A DNA stretch of 64,000 bases, taken from contig NZ_LUUI01000161.1 of NCBI RefSeq assembly GCF_001644015.1, positions 21,922 to 85,921 of the forward strand, read 5' to 3'. Numbering within the stretch: the stretch's first letter is position 1; each line of letters begins with the position of its first letter. The notes beneath the pieces are model-generated. The model was not told where the DNA came from, made no database searches, and worked only from the letters and a program-made list of their open reading frames with translations. Source of the DNA: Methylomonas lenta (GTDB taxonomy: Bacteria; Pseudomonadota; Gammaproteobacteria; Methylococcales; Methylomonadaceae). Positions 9,824 through 18,267 of the stretch are shown piece after piece. The position numbers and the translations under genes are program-made.

Positions 9824-10738
9824 TCAATCTTCCCATTCCAATTCAGCATAAGCAATTGTGATGTTTTTACGATGAAATTGTTCAAATAATTGCCAATGCT
9901 GTTTTGTCGATAAGCCGACATGGTCAACGGCATACTCCAAAGTCTTACCTTGCTTGATCATGGCTCTAATTTCACTGGCCAATTGCGTCAAATAGGCTTT
10001 TTGCGGCTGCAGGCTTACCGGCCAATCTCTCACCAATGGCCCGTGACCCGGAATGACCAGCTTGTAATGATTTTTCTCAAGACGCGCCAATTCATTCAAC
10101 CAGCCTTTAATGCTGCCATCGATGACCGGAATATGTTCTAAAAACAACAGATCCGCCAACCACATGGTATTGGTTTTTTTATCATAAACACTGAGATCAT
10201 TATCTGTATGTGCGGTGGGGTGTGCTGTTAAGACTAATTCTCGGTTACCCAAATTAAGCGTCATACTGTCTTTAACTGGCAAATCAGGCGGTATGATATT
10301 GCTGGCTGTGACGCGAAGATCCAAAAGCTCGTCTGCTTTGCTCAGATAGTGCGGCCCGCGCGTGGCCATGGCCCTCTCTAATTTGTGATGCCCGACAAAT
10401 TGAACAGCTTTTTCTTTAAACGCACGATTACCATAGATGTGATCCGGGTGCACATGGGTATTGATGACATAACATATCGGCTTAGTAGTAGCCTTTTTAA
10501 TGGCTTTGTGTAGCGCAATGCCTTGCTGAGGACTACCACCACTGTCAACCACCGCCACGCAGTCATCGCCGACAATAAAACCAATATTAGCGATTTCACC
10601 ATGATTATCCCGATCCGGCCAATGATGTTCGGATACATGTACAAAAATCCCTGGCATTACTTCAGTCACTGGCAAAGCGGGCAAGGCCTGACTGGCGTGG
10701 CTGACTAAAATCCCTAATAAAACTAAAATGAAACGCAT
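9824..10738 (-). CDS. Quinoprotein relay system zinc metallohydrolase (SoxH-like)
   Basis: A 304-residue metallo-beta-lactamase-fold protein with a signal peptide (cleavage after about residue 18). Zinc ligands are visible: HVHPDH (H95, H97, D99, H100), H177 in TAHTDND, and H232 in PGHGP. The pairing with a SoxYZ-like fusion protein is the arrangement known for the second type of quinoprotein relay hydrolase. It is exported, so it acts in the periplasm. The substrate is unknown. No PQQ dehydrogenase or cytochrome gene is adjacent. The gene starts 10 nt after def. Confidence 0.85.
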   Translation of the reverse strand: MRFILVLLGILVSHASQALPALPVTEVMPGIFVHVSEHHWPDRDNHGEIANIGFIVGDDCVAVVDSGGSPQQGIALHKAIKKATTKPICYVINTHVHPDHIYGNRAFKEKAVQFVGHHKLERAMATRGPHYLSKADELLDLRVTASNIIPPDLPVKDSMTLNLGNRELVLTAHPTAHTDNDLSVYDKKTNTMWLADLLFLEHIPVIDGSIKGWLNELARLEKNHYKLVIPGHGPLVRDWPVSLQPQKAYLTQLASEIRAMIKQGKTLEYAVDHVGLSTKQHWQLFEQFHRKNITIAYAELEWED

Positions 10739-10748
10739 ATCCTGTTCC

Positions 10749-11276
10749 TTAAGCTGCTATTCGTTTGAAAAATTCAGTTTCGGCAACAATATCCCGATTG
10801 GTTTCCACTCTATCCAGATACACCAAACCCTGCAAATGATCAAACTCATGCTGAAACACTCGCGCCGGAAAATCCTGCAACTGCATCTGACAGGCAACTC
10901 CCTGAGGATTTTGATAACTGACGTGTAAGGCGCGATATCGCGGCACCAAAGCTCGAATGCCCGGCACGCTCAAACAACCTTCCCAGTCTTTAATTAAGCT
11001 TTCATCCAAAATCTTATAGTGCGGATTGACCATCACAACGGGGGGCATTTCTACTGCCTGCGGATATCGTAGAGTAGGACGTGAGGCGACAATTATGATT
11101 TGCCAGGAGGCGCCTAATTGCGGGGCTGCAATGCCGACACCATTGCTTTCCAGCATGATGCTGCTCAGGGTAGCAATCAGTTGATGGAACTTGACGCAGT
11201 TAAAATCGTCAACACGACGTGCCTGTTGACGTAACGCATCGGCACCTAATTGCAAAATTTCGGTTTTTTCAGTCAT
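10749..11276 (-). CDS. def: Peptide deformylase
   Basis: Removes the formyl group from the N-terminal methionine of new proteins. All three signature motifs are present: GVGIAAPQ (46-53), EGCLSVPG (99-106, metal ligand C101) and HEFDH (143-147, two His ligands and catalytic Glu). The length, 175 residues, is normal. It has no fmt or smf neighbour; instead it heads a minus-strand run that ends at rapA. It may be a second deformylase besides one in a def-fmt locus, but this cannot be checked here. Confidence 0.93.
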   Translation of the reverse strand: MTEKTEILQLGADALRQQARRVDDFNCVKFHQLIATLSSIMLESNGVGIAAPQLGASWQIIIVASRPTLRYPQAVEMPPVVMVNPHYKILDESLIKDWEGCLSVPGIRALVPRYRALHVSYQNPQGVACQMQLQDFPARVFQHEFDHLQGLVYLDRVETNRDIVAETEFFKRIAA

Positions 11277-11454
11277 GCTGGATTCTAAGTTTTTTTGCAG
11301 AAATCATATTACCGCGTAGCAGTATACTATGCTGTTTAAAGACTTACTCACCTTTACTTTAAGCAGCATTTTTGTGATAGTGCGCAAGAATATTAACCGC
11401 TATAACAAGCACTAAGCTGCTTGTATGCATCAACAACCACCACCAGGAGACATT

Positions 11455-11799
11455 ATGAAAAAAATCCAAAAAACACCTTTTGCCTTAGCAATCAGTGCTT
11501 CTTTGTTACCTTTTGCCGCCAATGCCGTGCAAACTGACAGCAATCCATTTTCTTTGTCAGATTTGAGCTCAGGTTATATGCAAACTGCCGAAGCGGAAAA
11601 GGATGGCGCATCAAAAATGAAAGACGGTGCCTGCGGTGAAGGCAAATGCGGCGGCCAAATGATGGACAAAACCGTTGATACCAAAGCAGTCGAAGCGGTT
11701 TGCGCCGGCAAAAAGAATGCCCCAGCACCCGCACCGGCAAAACCTAGCGAAGACAAAAAAATGGAGGGTAACTGCGGCGCTAATATGAAAATGAAGTAA
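11455..11799 (+). CDS. HvfA-like secreted Cys-containing peptide, candidate RiPP metallophore precursor
   Basis: A 114-residue protein with a Sec signal peptide (1-24, ending AANA). The mature N terminus has the pattern NPFSLSDLSSGYM (30-42), followed by KDGACGEGKCGG (57-67) with one EGKCG motif, two more cysteines (C83, C107) and a Pro/Ala/Lys/Met-rich tail. This resembles HvfA-family precursors, whose EGKCG cysteines are modified by MNIO (DUF692) enzymes to copper-binding groups. No MNIO enzyme, DUF2063 partner or DoxX gene is in the window. ATG 11455 follows AGGAG. The family call rests on pattern recognition only. A terminator follows at 11808. Confidence 0.65.
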   Translation: MKKIQKTPFALAISASLLPFAANAVQTDSNPFSLSDLSSGYMQTAEAEKDGASKMKDGACGEGKCGGQMMDKTVDTKAVEAVCAGKKNAPAPAPAKPSEDKKMEGNCGANMKMK

Positions 11800-11807
11800 T
11801 GTTAGCC

Positions 11808-11839
11808 AACACCGGTTTTAGCAAACTAAAGCCGGTGTT
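11808..11839. terminator. Bidirectional hairpin terminator
   Basis: Stem 11808-11820 pairs with 11827-11839 (AACACCGG and CCGGTGTT arms, one G-T pair) around a six-base loop. It lies between the convergent HvfA-like gene and iscA, and an A/T-rich flank is present on both sides. It probably ends both transcripts. Confidence 0.6.
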
Positions 11840-11848
11840 ATTTGCCAG

Positions 11849-12172
11849 TTAAACGCTAAAACTTTCCCCGCAACCGCACATGCCTTTTACGTTAGGGTTG
11901 TTAAATTTAAAGGCCTCGTTAAAACCTTCTTTGGCATAATCCAGTTCAATATCTTTTAATTTATCTAAATCCGCCTGCTTAACCAGTACTTTGACATCGT
12001 GCTGATCAAACACAAGCTCATCCTCAGCCTGTTCGTCGGCATAATCCAGCACATAGGCATAACCCGAACACCCTGAAGGCTTCACTCCAAGACGTAAACC
12101 CAAACCAGAACCCCGTTTTTCCAGTTGTTTTTGAATTTGCTTTGCTGCTCTTTCTGTCACATTAATACTCAT
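11849..12172 (-). CDS. iscA: Iron-sulfur cluster assembly protein IscA
   Basis: A 107-residue A-type carrier that accepts and passes on Fe-S clusters or iron. The three conserved cysteines are at C35, C99 and C101 (the last two in GMCGCGESF), the same numbering as E. coli IscA. ATG 12172 has AGGAG at the right distance; a GTG two codons upstream is too close to it. It is the last gene of the iscR-led run, 11 nt after the desulfurase. The scaffold IscU, which usually sits between iscS and iscA, is missing. Confidence 0.9.
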   Translation of the reverse strand: MSINVTERAAKQIQKQLEKRGSGLGLRLGVKPSGCSGYAYVLDYADEQAEDELVFDQHDVKVLVKQADLDKLKDIELDYAKEGFNEAFKFNNPNVKGMCGCGESFSV

Positions 12173-12183
12173 ACTCACTTCTC

Positions 12184-13290
12184 CTAATGCCTTGCAAGCA
12201 GTGTCTTTAAGACACTGACAAATTGATCAATTTCACTTTCAGTATTATCTTTACCCAGGCTGACGCGAATCGCCGATTTTGCTAACCCTCTATCCACCCC
12301 CATAGCCGCTAAAACAGGACTAATATGCTCGGAACCGGCAGAGCAGGCTGAGCCGGTAGAAACCGCTATACCCTTCTGATCCAGCTGCATCAATAGCATT
12401 TCACCATTTACATCCGGAATACCAAACTGCAAGGTATTGGGCAATCTTTCCACCGCTTCGGCAAAAATCACCAATCCTGAAATGCCTTTTAGTTGTTGCT
12501 CTAACCGATTTCTTAGTGCAGACATCAGACTGGCACGCTGATCAAATTCAAGCCGCGCCAACTCGGCAGCTTTACCAAAACCGACAATGGCCGCCACATT
12601 TTCAGTACCTGGGCGCAACCCTTGCTCCTGCTCACCACCAAACATGATAGGTCGCAAAGGAACGCCTGCTTGTCGCACCAAAGCACCACAACCTTTGGGG
12701 CCATAAATCTTGTGGCTGGACAAACTCATCAACTGCACACCCAATTGCCTAAAACTCAAAGGAATTTTACCCAAAGCTTGAACGGCATCGGTATGCATGA
12801 TGACACCTAGCCCCTTGAGTTGCTCGACAAACGCCAAGACATCCTGAATCGCTCCCATCTCGTTATTCGCCAACATCAACGAAACAAAATCACCCGCTTG
12901 AAACTTTATACCTTCAATGCCCTGCGTTAACACTTTTCCTGAGGAATCGGCAACCAGTATATTGATTTCTAAATAGCGCTCAGGTTGTTTTGAAGCATTT
13001 TCAAAAACGGCCGGATGCTCAATAGCCGAAACCCACAAACGCCTATTCTGCGCACGAGCCAACGCTAGAGCATTGGCTTCAGTACCACTACTAGTGAATA
13101 GGATTTGCGATGCAGGCGCATCGATTAAGGCTGCCACTTGCTCACGAGCACAATCCACGGCGCTTCGCGCGACCCGGCCTAACCGATATAAACTGGAAGG
13201 ATTACCGTAAAGACCTTGCAAGTACGGCATCATGGCTTCTAATACACGCCCATCAATCGGTGTGGTGGCGTTGTGATCTAAATAGATCAT
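12184..13290 (-). CDS. Cysteine desulfurase, NifS/IscS family
   Basis: A PLP enzyme of 368 residues that takes sulfur from cysteine for Fe-S clusters. Seen: YLDHNATTP at the N terminus, EHPAV with H92, the PLP-lysine motif SSHKIYGPKG (K194), and the persulfide loop STGSACSAGS (C316). It is shorter than classical IscS (about 404 residues) and resembles the NifS-like branch more, so I give no symbol. The start at 13290 follows family alignment; the ribosome site is weak. It lies 16 nt after iscR and 11 nt before iscA, so it is very probably under IscR control. Confidence 0.9.
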   Translation of the reverse strand: MIYLDHNATTPIDGRVLEAMMPYLQGLYGNPSSLYRLGRVARSAVDCAREQVAALIDAPASQILFTSSGTEANALALARAQNRRLWVSAIEHPAVFENASKQPERYLEINILVADSSGKVLTQGIEGIKFQAGDFVSLMLANNEMGAIQDVLAFVEQLKGLGVIMHTDAVQALGKIPLSFRQLGVQLMSLSSHKIYGPKGCGALVRQAGVPLRPIMFGGEQEQGLRPGTENVAAIVGFGKAAELARLEFDQRASLMSALRNRLEQQLKGISGLVIFAEAVERLPNTLQFGIPDVNGEMLLMQLDQKGIAVSTGSACSAGSEHISPVLAAMGVDRGLAKSAIRVSLGKDNTESEIDQFVSVLKTLLARH

Positions 13291-13306
13291 GAGTTTTTGG
13301 CAAGAT

Positions 13307-13792
13307 TTAAGCCGATTTTCTTTCCTGAATAGTCTTAATATCAATCACTTGTTCAACCTGCTGACTTTGTCTTTTCGCAACTTCGCTTACCATCTCTCTT
13401 TCCAGAAGCTGGCCCAGTGTGATCTGCTTCAGATACTCACGAATCTGGTCACTCAAACCCATCCATAAATCATGTGTAATACAAGGCTGATCATTATGAC
13501 AATTGGACTTGCCGCCACATTTGGTGGAATCAACGGTTTCATCAACTGCTTCAATAATGTCAGCAATATTAATTTCCCGCGCGTTGCGGCTGAGAGTGTA
13601 TCCACCACCCGGCCCTCTGACACCTTTAACCATCCCGGCTTTACGCAAGCGCGCGAAAAGCTGCTCCAGATAAGACAAAGAGATAGTTTGACGAGTTGCG
13701 ATGTCGGTTAGTGTAATCGGATGTTTTTGACTGTGGTAAGCCAAATCCAACATCGCTGTAACTGCGTAACGCCCTTTGGTGGTGAGTCGCAT
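13307..13792 (-). CDS. iscR: Fe-S cluster-sensing regulator IscR (Rrf2 family)
   Basis: A 161-residue winged-helix repressor that senses [2Fe-2S] status. The DNA-binding start MRLTTKGRYAVTAMLDLA and GVRGPGGGYTL wing are typical. The cluster ligands C92, C98, C104 and H107 are all present at the same positions as in E. coli IscR. It leads a short iscR-desulfurase-iscA unit. A promoter with a good match to half of an IscR type 1 site lies immediately upstream (13829-13861), so autorepression by the holo form is likely. Confidence 0.93.
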   Translation of the reverse strand: MRLTTKGRYAVTAMLDLAYHSQKHPITLTDIATRQTISLSYLEQLFARLRKAGMVKGVRGPGGGYTLSRNAREINIADIIEAVDETVDSTKCGGKSNCHNDQPCITHDLWMGLSDQIREYLKQITLGQLLEREMVSEVAKRQSQQVEQVIDIKTIQERKSA

Positions 13793-13828
13793 ATAACCCC
13801 CTTAATTAAACTTAGTGATAGTAAGGGC

Positions 13829-13861
13829 ACTATAAATAAACCAAGTATTTTAGTCAAGTAT
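13829..13861 (-). promoter_or_regulatory. iscR promoter with overlapping IscR type 1-like site
   Basis: On the minus strand a -35 box TTGACT (13852-13857) and a -10 box TATAGT (13829-13834) are separated by exactly 17 bp. The -35 lies inside ATACTTGACT, which fits the left half of the known IscR type 1 consensus (ATASYYGACT); an A-rich spacer and a weaker right half follow. Holo-IscR binding here would block the -35, the usual mode of isc autoregulation. Confidence 0.75.
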
Positions 13862-13876
13862 TATGGCGCCAGCCAT

Positions 13877-14629
13877 TCAACCTTTGTCCTTGATTTGATA
13901 ATCATCCAACAGTGGACTGTTTTGCTCACCACACTGAATCCCGGCATCGTTCAATTTACGGCACATAGTTTCCAGCTGTTTATCCATTTGATGAATATGA
14001 TCCAACATCAAATTGATGGCATTGGCAATCGGATCAGGCATATCGCCGGCTGCACCATAGGCATCAAAGCCAATTTTTTGCGCCATAGCGTCCCGTCTGG
14101 CTTTATCCTTTTTGCTATTAGCATCGATAATATGCGCTGGAATCCCAACCACAGTCATTCCATCCGGCACTGGTTTAACAACGACCGAGTTAGACCCCAC
14201 TCGTGCGCCCTCACCGATTTCAATCGGGCCCAACACTTTGGCACCTGCACCAATCACCACCCCATTTTTCAAAGTAGGATGCCGTTTACCCTTATTCCAA
14301 CTGGTACCGCCCAGAGTAACACCGTGATACAACGTACAATCGTCGCCAATCACTGCCGTTTCACCGATCACCACCCCCATACCATGATCGATAAAAAACC
14401 GTCTGCCGATTTTAGCCCCCGGATGAATTTCAATTCCGGTCAACCAACGTCCCAAAAACGAGATATAGCGTGCAGGCCAGTTAAATCCTCGTCGCCACAA
14501 CCCGTGACTGCAACGATGAATCAAAACCGCATGAAACCCGGGATAGGTAGTAATCACTTCAAACGCTGATTGCGCAGCAGGATCACGTGCAAAAATGCAC
14601 TGAATATCTTCTTTAATTTGGCTGAACAT
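13877..14629 (-). CDS. cysE: Serine O-acetyltransferase
   Basis: Makes O-acetylserine from serine and acetyl-CoA, the committed step of cysteine synthesis. The left-handed beta-helix of hexapeptide repeats (about 67-180) is clear, with the active-site region [16 protein letters not shown] and HGVTLGGT. The length, 250 residues, fits the short CysE/EpsC type. It starts 5 nt after trmJ and precedes iscR by 84 nt, so cysteine supply and cysteine desulfuration genes are adjacent; the same trmJ-cysE-iscR order is known from other gammaproteobacteria. Confidence 0.92.
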   Translation of the reverse strand: MFSQIKEDIQCIFARDPAAQSAFEVITTYPGFHAVLIHRCSHGLWRRGFNWPARYISFLGRWLTGIEIHPGAKIGRRFFIDHGMGVVIGETAVIGDDCTLYHGVTLGGTSWNKGKRHPTLKNGVVIGAGAKVLGPIEIGEGARVGSNSVVVKPVPDGMTVVGIPAHIIDANSKKDKARRDAMAQKIGFDAYGAAGDMPDPIANAINLMLDHIHQMDKQLETMCRKLNDAGIQCGEQNSPLLDDYQIKDKG

Positions 14630-14634
14630 GTCGC

Positions 14635-15360
14635 TTACTTCAGGTTGTGATTTTGTGAGAAGCGCAAAATACCACGCAGTATGTCCAGCTCTTTAGTATC
14701 AAGCCAGGCGCGATTAAACACTCGCCGCAAACGCCGCATGATGGATTTCGAGCGCTCCGGTTGCAAAAAACCAATATCAGCCATGGTCTGTTGTAAATGC
14801 AGGTAAAAGCCCTCCATCTGCTCCGCAGTTGCCAAAGACTCTTCCCCGCGGTCACCGATAGAGCTTGCGTATTGCCGACCGCTGGCAACGAATAACTCAT
14901 AACACACCACTTGTACTGCCGCCGCCAAATTCAAAGAACTGTACTCAGCGTTACACGGAATGCGCAGCAAATATTGGCACAAATCCAGTTCATGATTTTT
15001 TAAACCCGAGTTTTCCCGGCCAAAAACCAAGGCAATATTGGCTCCACCGGCCACATCAACCCATTTTTCCGCACATTCGCGCGCAGTCACAGAAGGCCAA
15101 CTAATAGTTCTATCCCGAGCACTGGCACCCAGTACGATCTGACAATCGGCGATAGCTTCGGATAATGAGTCATGAATACTCGCTATCTTCAACACATCAT
15201 CTGCTCCGGATGCACGAGCAGTGGCATCGGCATGTGGAAAATATTTTGGCGTCACTAGCCGCAATTGATTCATGCCCATGTTTTTCATGGCCCTGGCAAC
15301 AGCGCCAATATTGCCGGGATGTGAGGTTTCCACCAGAACGACTTTAAAATTGGATAACAA
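14635..15360 (-). CDS. trmJ: tRNA (cytidine/uridine-2'-O-)-methyltransferase TrmJ
   Basis: A 241-residue SPOUT-class methyltransferase that modifies position 32 of tRNA anticodon loops with SAM. Seen: [22 protein letters not shown] at the N terminus (N16 expected to be catalytic), [10 protein letters not shown] (111-120) and the knot region [17 protein letters not shown] (134-150). A C-terminal helical extension follows. It is divergent from suhB and heads the trmJ-cysE-iscR cluster; suhB-trmJ-iscR is also the order in E. coli. Confidence 0.92.
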   Translation of the reverse strand: MLSNFKVVLVETSHPGNIGAVARAMKNMGMNQLRLVTPKYFPHADATARASGADDVLKIASIHDSLSEAIADCQIVLGASARDRTISWPSVTARECAEKWVDVAGGANIALVFGRENSGLKNHELDLCQYLLRIPCNAEYSSLNLAAAVQVVCYELFVASGRQYASSIGDRGEESLATAEQMEGFYLHLQQTMADIGFLQPERSKSIMRRLRRVFNRAWLDTKELDILRGILRFSQNHNLK

Positions 15361-15452
15361 TGAGAGTTCTCAATGACTAAAAAACCGCCGATTTTAACAA
15401 AAGATTTGCTATGCTATCGGAGTTTTCTAACTGCTCATTATCAATTTGATCT

Positions 15453-16247
15453 ATGCATCCTATGCTTAATATAGCCGTGCGCGCAGCGCGCAATGCCGGC
15501 GACCTCATTCAACGTTCCTCGCAAAATATCGAGAAACTCACCATCGACCAAAAAAGCCTTAACGACTACGCCACCGAAGTCGATCGCAAGGCAGAGCAAG
15601 AAATTATCAAAATTATCCGTGCCTCTTTTCCAGACCATGCGATTTTGGCAGAAGAAAGCGGTGAATACCCTGGAAATGATTACGTCTGGATTATCGACCC
15701 GCTGGATGGCACCACCAATTTTTTGCATGGCTTTCCGCAATATGCCGTCTCAATAGCGTTAAAGCATAAAAACAAACTTGAAGTTGGCGTCATTTATGAT
15801 CCAGTGCGTGATGAACTTTTCACAGCCGAACGTGGCGGCGGCGCCATGCTGAATAACCGCCGGATTCGGGTCACCAAACAAAACAGTATGCGCGGCGCTT
15901 TGATCGGCACAGGCTTTCCGTTTAAAACCATGGAGCACATCGAGCCCTATTTAGGTATGTTCCGCGCCATTACAGCTGATACCGCAGGTATTCGCCGTGC
16001 GGGTGCCGCTGCATTGGATGTGGCTTATGTTGCCTGCGGCCGATTGGATGCTTTTTGGGAAATCGGCGTCAAAGAATGGGATATTGCGGCCGGTGTACTG
16101 ATGGTTCAGGAAGCGGGCGGCGTTGCTACCGACTTTTCATTTAATGATAAATATTTGCAATCCGGCAATATCATCGTTGGCAATCCCAGAATGCATCAGT
16201 TGATGTACCATGCCATCCAGCCACATGTCACCGACAAATTAAAATAA
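15453..16247 (+). CDS. suhB: Inositol-1-monophosphatase family protein SuhB
   Basis: A 264-residue Mg-dependent, Li-sensitive sugar phosphatase. Metal motifs are present: AEESG (67-68 Glu pair), DPLDGTTN (82-89) and EWDIAAG near residue 212. In E. coli SuhB also takes part in rRNA antitermination with Nus factors. It is divergent from trmJ (92 bp between starts), a conserved arrangement. The ribosome site is weak. A 97 bp gap separates it from mtdB, and I see no terminator there. Confidence 0.92.
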   Translation: MHPMLNIAVRAARNAGDLIQRSSQNIEKLTIDQKSLNDYATEVDRKAEQEIIKIIRASFPDHAILAEESGEYPGNDYVWIIDPLDGTTNFLHGFPQYAVSIALKHKNKLEVGVIYDPVRDELFTAERGGGAMLNNRRIRVTKQNSMRGALIGTGFPFKTMEHIEPYLGMFRAITADTAGIRRAGAAALDVAYVACGRLDAFWEIGVKEWDIAAGVLMVQEAGGVATDFSFNDKYLQSGNIIVGNPRMHQLMYHAIQPHVTDKLK

Positions 16248-16344
16248 GCCTTTAAGCTAGCATAATTTGCGACCCAGCCTAAAATTGTTAACGACTCGCC
16301 TTTTCTTTTATACTTGGCGGCTAATCAAAATTTAAGAGACGATC

Positions 16345-17253
16345 ATGGAAAAACCTTTCATCCTACACATGCTGACTACAGCTAAAAACTTAAGCCCTTT
16401 CGATGTCAACATGGCAATGGATGCCGGCTGGATTTCAGCCGTTCCTTACATCAACGTCGAGCCCAGTGAAGTACGAGGCTTGGTGCAAGACGCTATTTTT
16501 TCTCGCAGCCCCAAAGGCTTGAAACGCACAGCGATTTTCATCGGTGGCCGCGAAACCAAACAAGCCATGGACATGCTGAAATTGGCTAAAAATTCTATGG
16601 TTCCGCCTTTTGAAGTATCCGTATTTGCCGATCCTAGCGGCGCATTTACCACCGCGGCTGGCATGGTGGCTGCCGTTGAAAAAGAACTGGCAGATAAATT
16701 CAACACCACCTTGGAAGGCAAAAATATTTTAGCTTTAGGTGGCACAGGCCCTGTTGGACAAGCTGCCGCCGTGATTGCCGCTCAAGCCGGTGCCCATGTC
16801 AGAATTATCGGCAGACAGCTGGACAAAGCCCAACGCACCGCCGAGTTGTGCAGCCAAGAATTCGGGGATGGTAAAATCTCTGTATCTGCCGGAGCCGATA
16901 GTGATAAAGCCGAATACATGCAAACTACTGACATCGTATTTGCTACCGGCGCTGCCGGCATCGAATTATTGAGTGCCGACTTAATCGCTGCGGCTCCACA
17001 ACTGAAAGTAGCCGCAGATGTCAACGCCGTGCCACCCGCCGGCATTGCAGGAGTCGATGCATTTGACAGTGGCAAAGCCATTGCCGGATCAAAAAGCGGC
17101 GCCGTAGGTATTGGCGCACTGGCAATCGGCAATATTAAATATCAAGCCCAGAGCCGACTATTAAAACGCATGCTGGAAAGTGACCAAGCGCTGTACCTGC
17201 ATTTTGAACACGCATTTGAAGTCGCGCGTGAATTTATTAAGTCAACTCATTAA
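16345..17253 (+). CDS. mtdB: NAD(P)-dependent methylene-tetrahydromethanopterin dehydrogenase MtdB
   Basis: Oxidises methylene-H4MPT to methenyl-H4MPT with NAD(P)+ in the C1 oxidation route from formaldehyde. It has 302 residues. The N-terminal domain has the typical LHML, SPFDVNMAMDAGW and QDAIFSRSP blocks; FADPSGAFTTAAG follows. The Rossmann motif is GGTGPVG (132-138), and the cofactor-side segment ADVNAVPPAGI is intact. An AAGAGACGATC leader with a ribosome site precedes the ATG. A related gene follows in tandem. Other H4MPT genes (fae, mch, fhc) are not in this window. Confidence 0.92.
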   Translation: MEKPFILHMLTTAKNLSPFDVNMAMDAGWISAVPYINVEPSEVRGLVQDAIFSRSPKGLKRTAIFIGGRETKQAMDMLKLAKNSMVPPFEVSVFADPSGAFTTAAGMVAAVEKELADKFNTTLEGKNILALGGTGPVGQAAAVIAAQAGAHVRIIGRQLDKAQRTAELCSQEFGDGKISVSAGADSDKAEYMQTTDIVFATGAAGIELLSADLIAAAPQLKVAADVNAVPPAGIAGVDAFDSGKAIAGSKSGAVGIGALAIGNIKYQAQSRLLKRMLESDQALYLHFEHAFEVAREFIKSTH

Positions 17254-17302
17254 CGCCTTTTGCAAGCGCCAATGTCCGTCAACTAACGAGGTTAAGATCA
17301 AA

Positions 17303-18208
17303 ATGCCAAAACGCAGCATACTTCACATGTTCGACCCGATGCCAAACAACAGTCCGTTTGACATCAACATGGCGCTTGATGCCGGCTTTGACGTCCTCAT
17401 GCCATATTCCAATGTCAAGTTAGAAAACATCCCAAACCTGACGCAGGATGCAATTTTTTCGCGCAGTCCGAGCGGCATCAAAAAAACCGGCATTTTTATC
17501 GGTGGGCGTGACATAGGCTTGGCCATTGACATGTTGGAGGCTACCCAGCCAGCCATGGTGCCGCCGTTTGAAATATCTGTATTTGCCGACCCTAGCGGTG
17601 CCTACACCACGGCGGCGGCACTGGTTGCCTGTGTAGAAAAAGCCTTGCAACAAACCCACCACAAACAGCTAAAAGACTGCAAGGCTTTGGTATTTGGCGG
17701 CACCGGCCCCGTCGGCATTGCCACAGGTATCATTGCCTCATTACAGGGCGCAAAAACTATATTAGTTGACCACCTATCTGTCGACACCGCCAACGACGCA
17801 GCCAAACAATACAACCGCCGCTTTAATGCCAGCATGACCGGCGCCGTAGCAAAAACCGACGCTGACAAGATCGCCTTACTTGCAGATGCCGATATTGTAT
17901 TTTGTACAGCTAAAGCCGGGATTCGGGTGTTAAACGCTACTGTATTGGCACAAACTCAACAATTAAAAGTGGCTGGCGATGTTAACGCAGTACCTCCGGC
18001 CGGCATTGAAGGTATCGAGTCTAACGACATGGCAACGCCTATGATACATGCCTCTCAAGCACAAAACGCCGTTGGCGTGGGCGCGCTGGCCGTGGGGAAT
18101 GTGAAATATAAATTACAGCATGAATTGTTAAAATCCATGTTGGCTAGTGAAAAACCGGTGTTTATCGACTTCAGGGAAGCTTTCAGTAAAGCACAAAAGC
18201 TGGTTTGA
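17303..18208 (+). CDS. Second MtdB-like methylene-H4MPT dehydrogenase (tandem paralogue)
   Basis: A 301-residue paralogue of the preceding gene, alignable end to end: ILHMF, SPFDINMALDAGF, QDAIFSRSP, MVPPFE, FADPSGAYTTAA, the Rossmann motif GGTGPVG at the same position (132-138) and VAGDVNAVPPAGIEG. It differs most in the adenosine-binding strand after the Rossmann loop (TILVDHL against VRIIGRQ), which could alter NAD/NADP preference. ATG 17303 gives colinearity with MtdB; an upstream in-frame extension overlaps mtdB and is not needed. Gap to mtdB is 49 nt. Whether it is catalytic or has shifted substrate is open. Confidence 0.85.
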   Translation: MPKRSILHMFDPMPNNSPFDINMALDAGFDVLMPYSNVKLENIPNLTQDAIFSRSPSGIKKTGIFIGGRDIGLAIDMLEATQPAMVPPFEISVFADPSGAYTTAAALVACVEKALQQTHHKQLKDCKALVFGGTGPVGIATGIIASLQGAKTILVDHLSVDTANDAAKQYNRRFNASMTGAVAKTDADKIALLADADIVFCTAKAGIRVLNATVLAQTQQLKVAGDVNAVPPAGIEGIESNDMATPMIHASQAQNAVGVGALAVGNVKYKLQHELLKSMLASEKPVFIDFREAFSKAQKLV

Positions 18209-18267
18209 GCTTAACAATAGCGGATTAGCAAACTTCTTCAGCTAATCTACCCTCACTTCCTATAAAT

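Noticed and set aside
11295-11328. Possible promoter TTGCAG...TATACT upstream of the HvfA-like gene
   Set aside because: Spacing of 22 bp is too long for a standard promoter, and a better -35 was not found.
13721-14569. Long plus-strand reading frame opposite cysE and iscR
   Set aside because: It is antisense to cysE, whose sequence matches the serine acetyltransferase family throughout, and its own product has no recognisable domain.
17180-17302. Upstream extension of the second mtdB
   Set aside because: Overlaps the end of mtdB and adds residues without homology; ATG 17303 aligns with the first copy.
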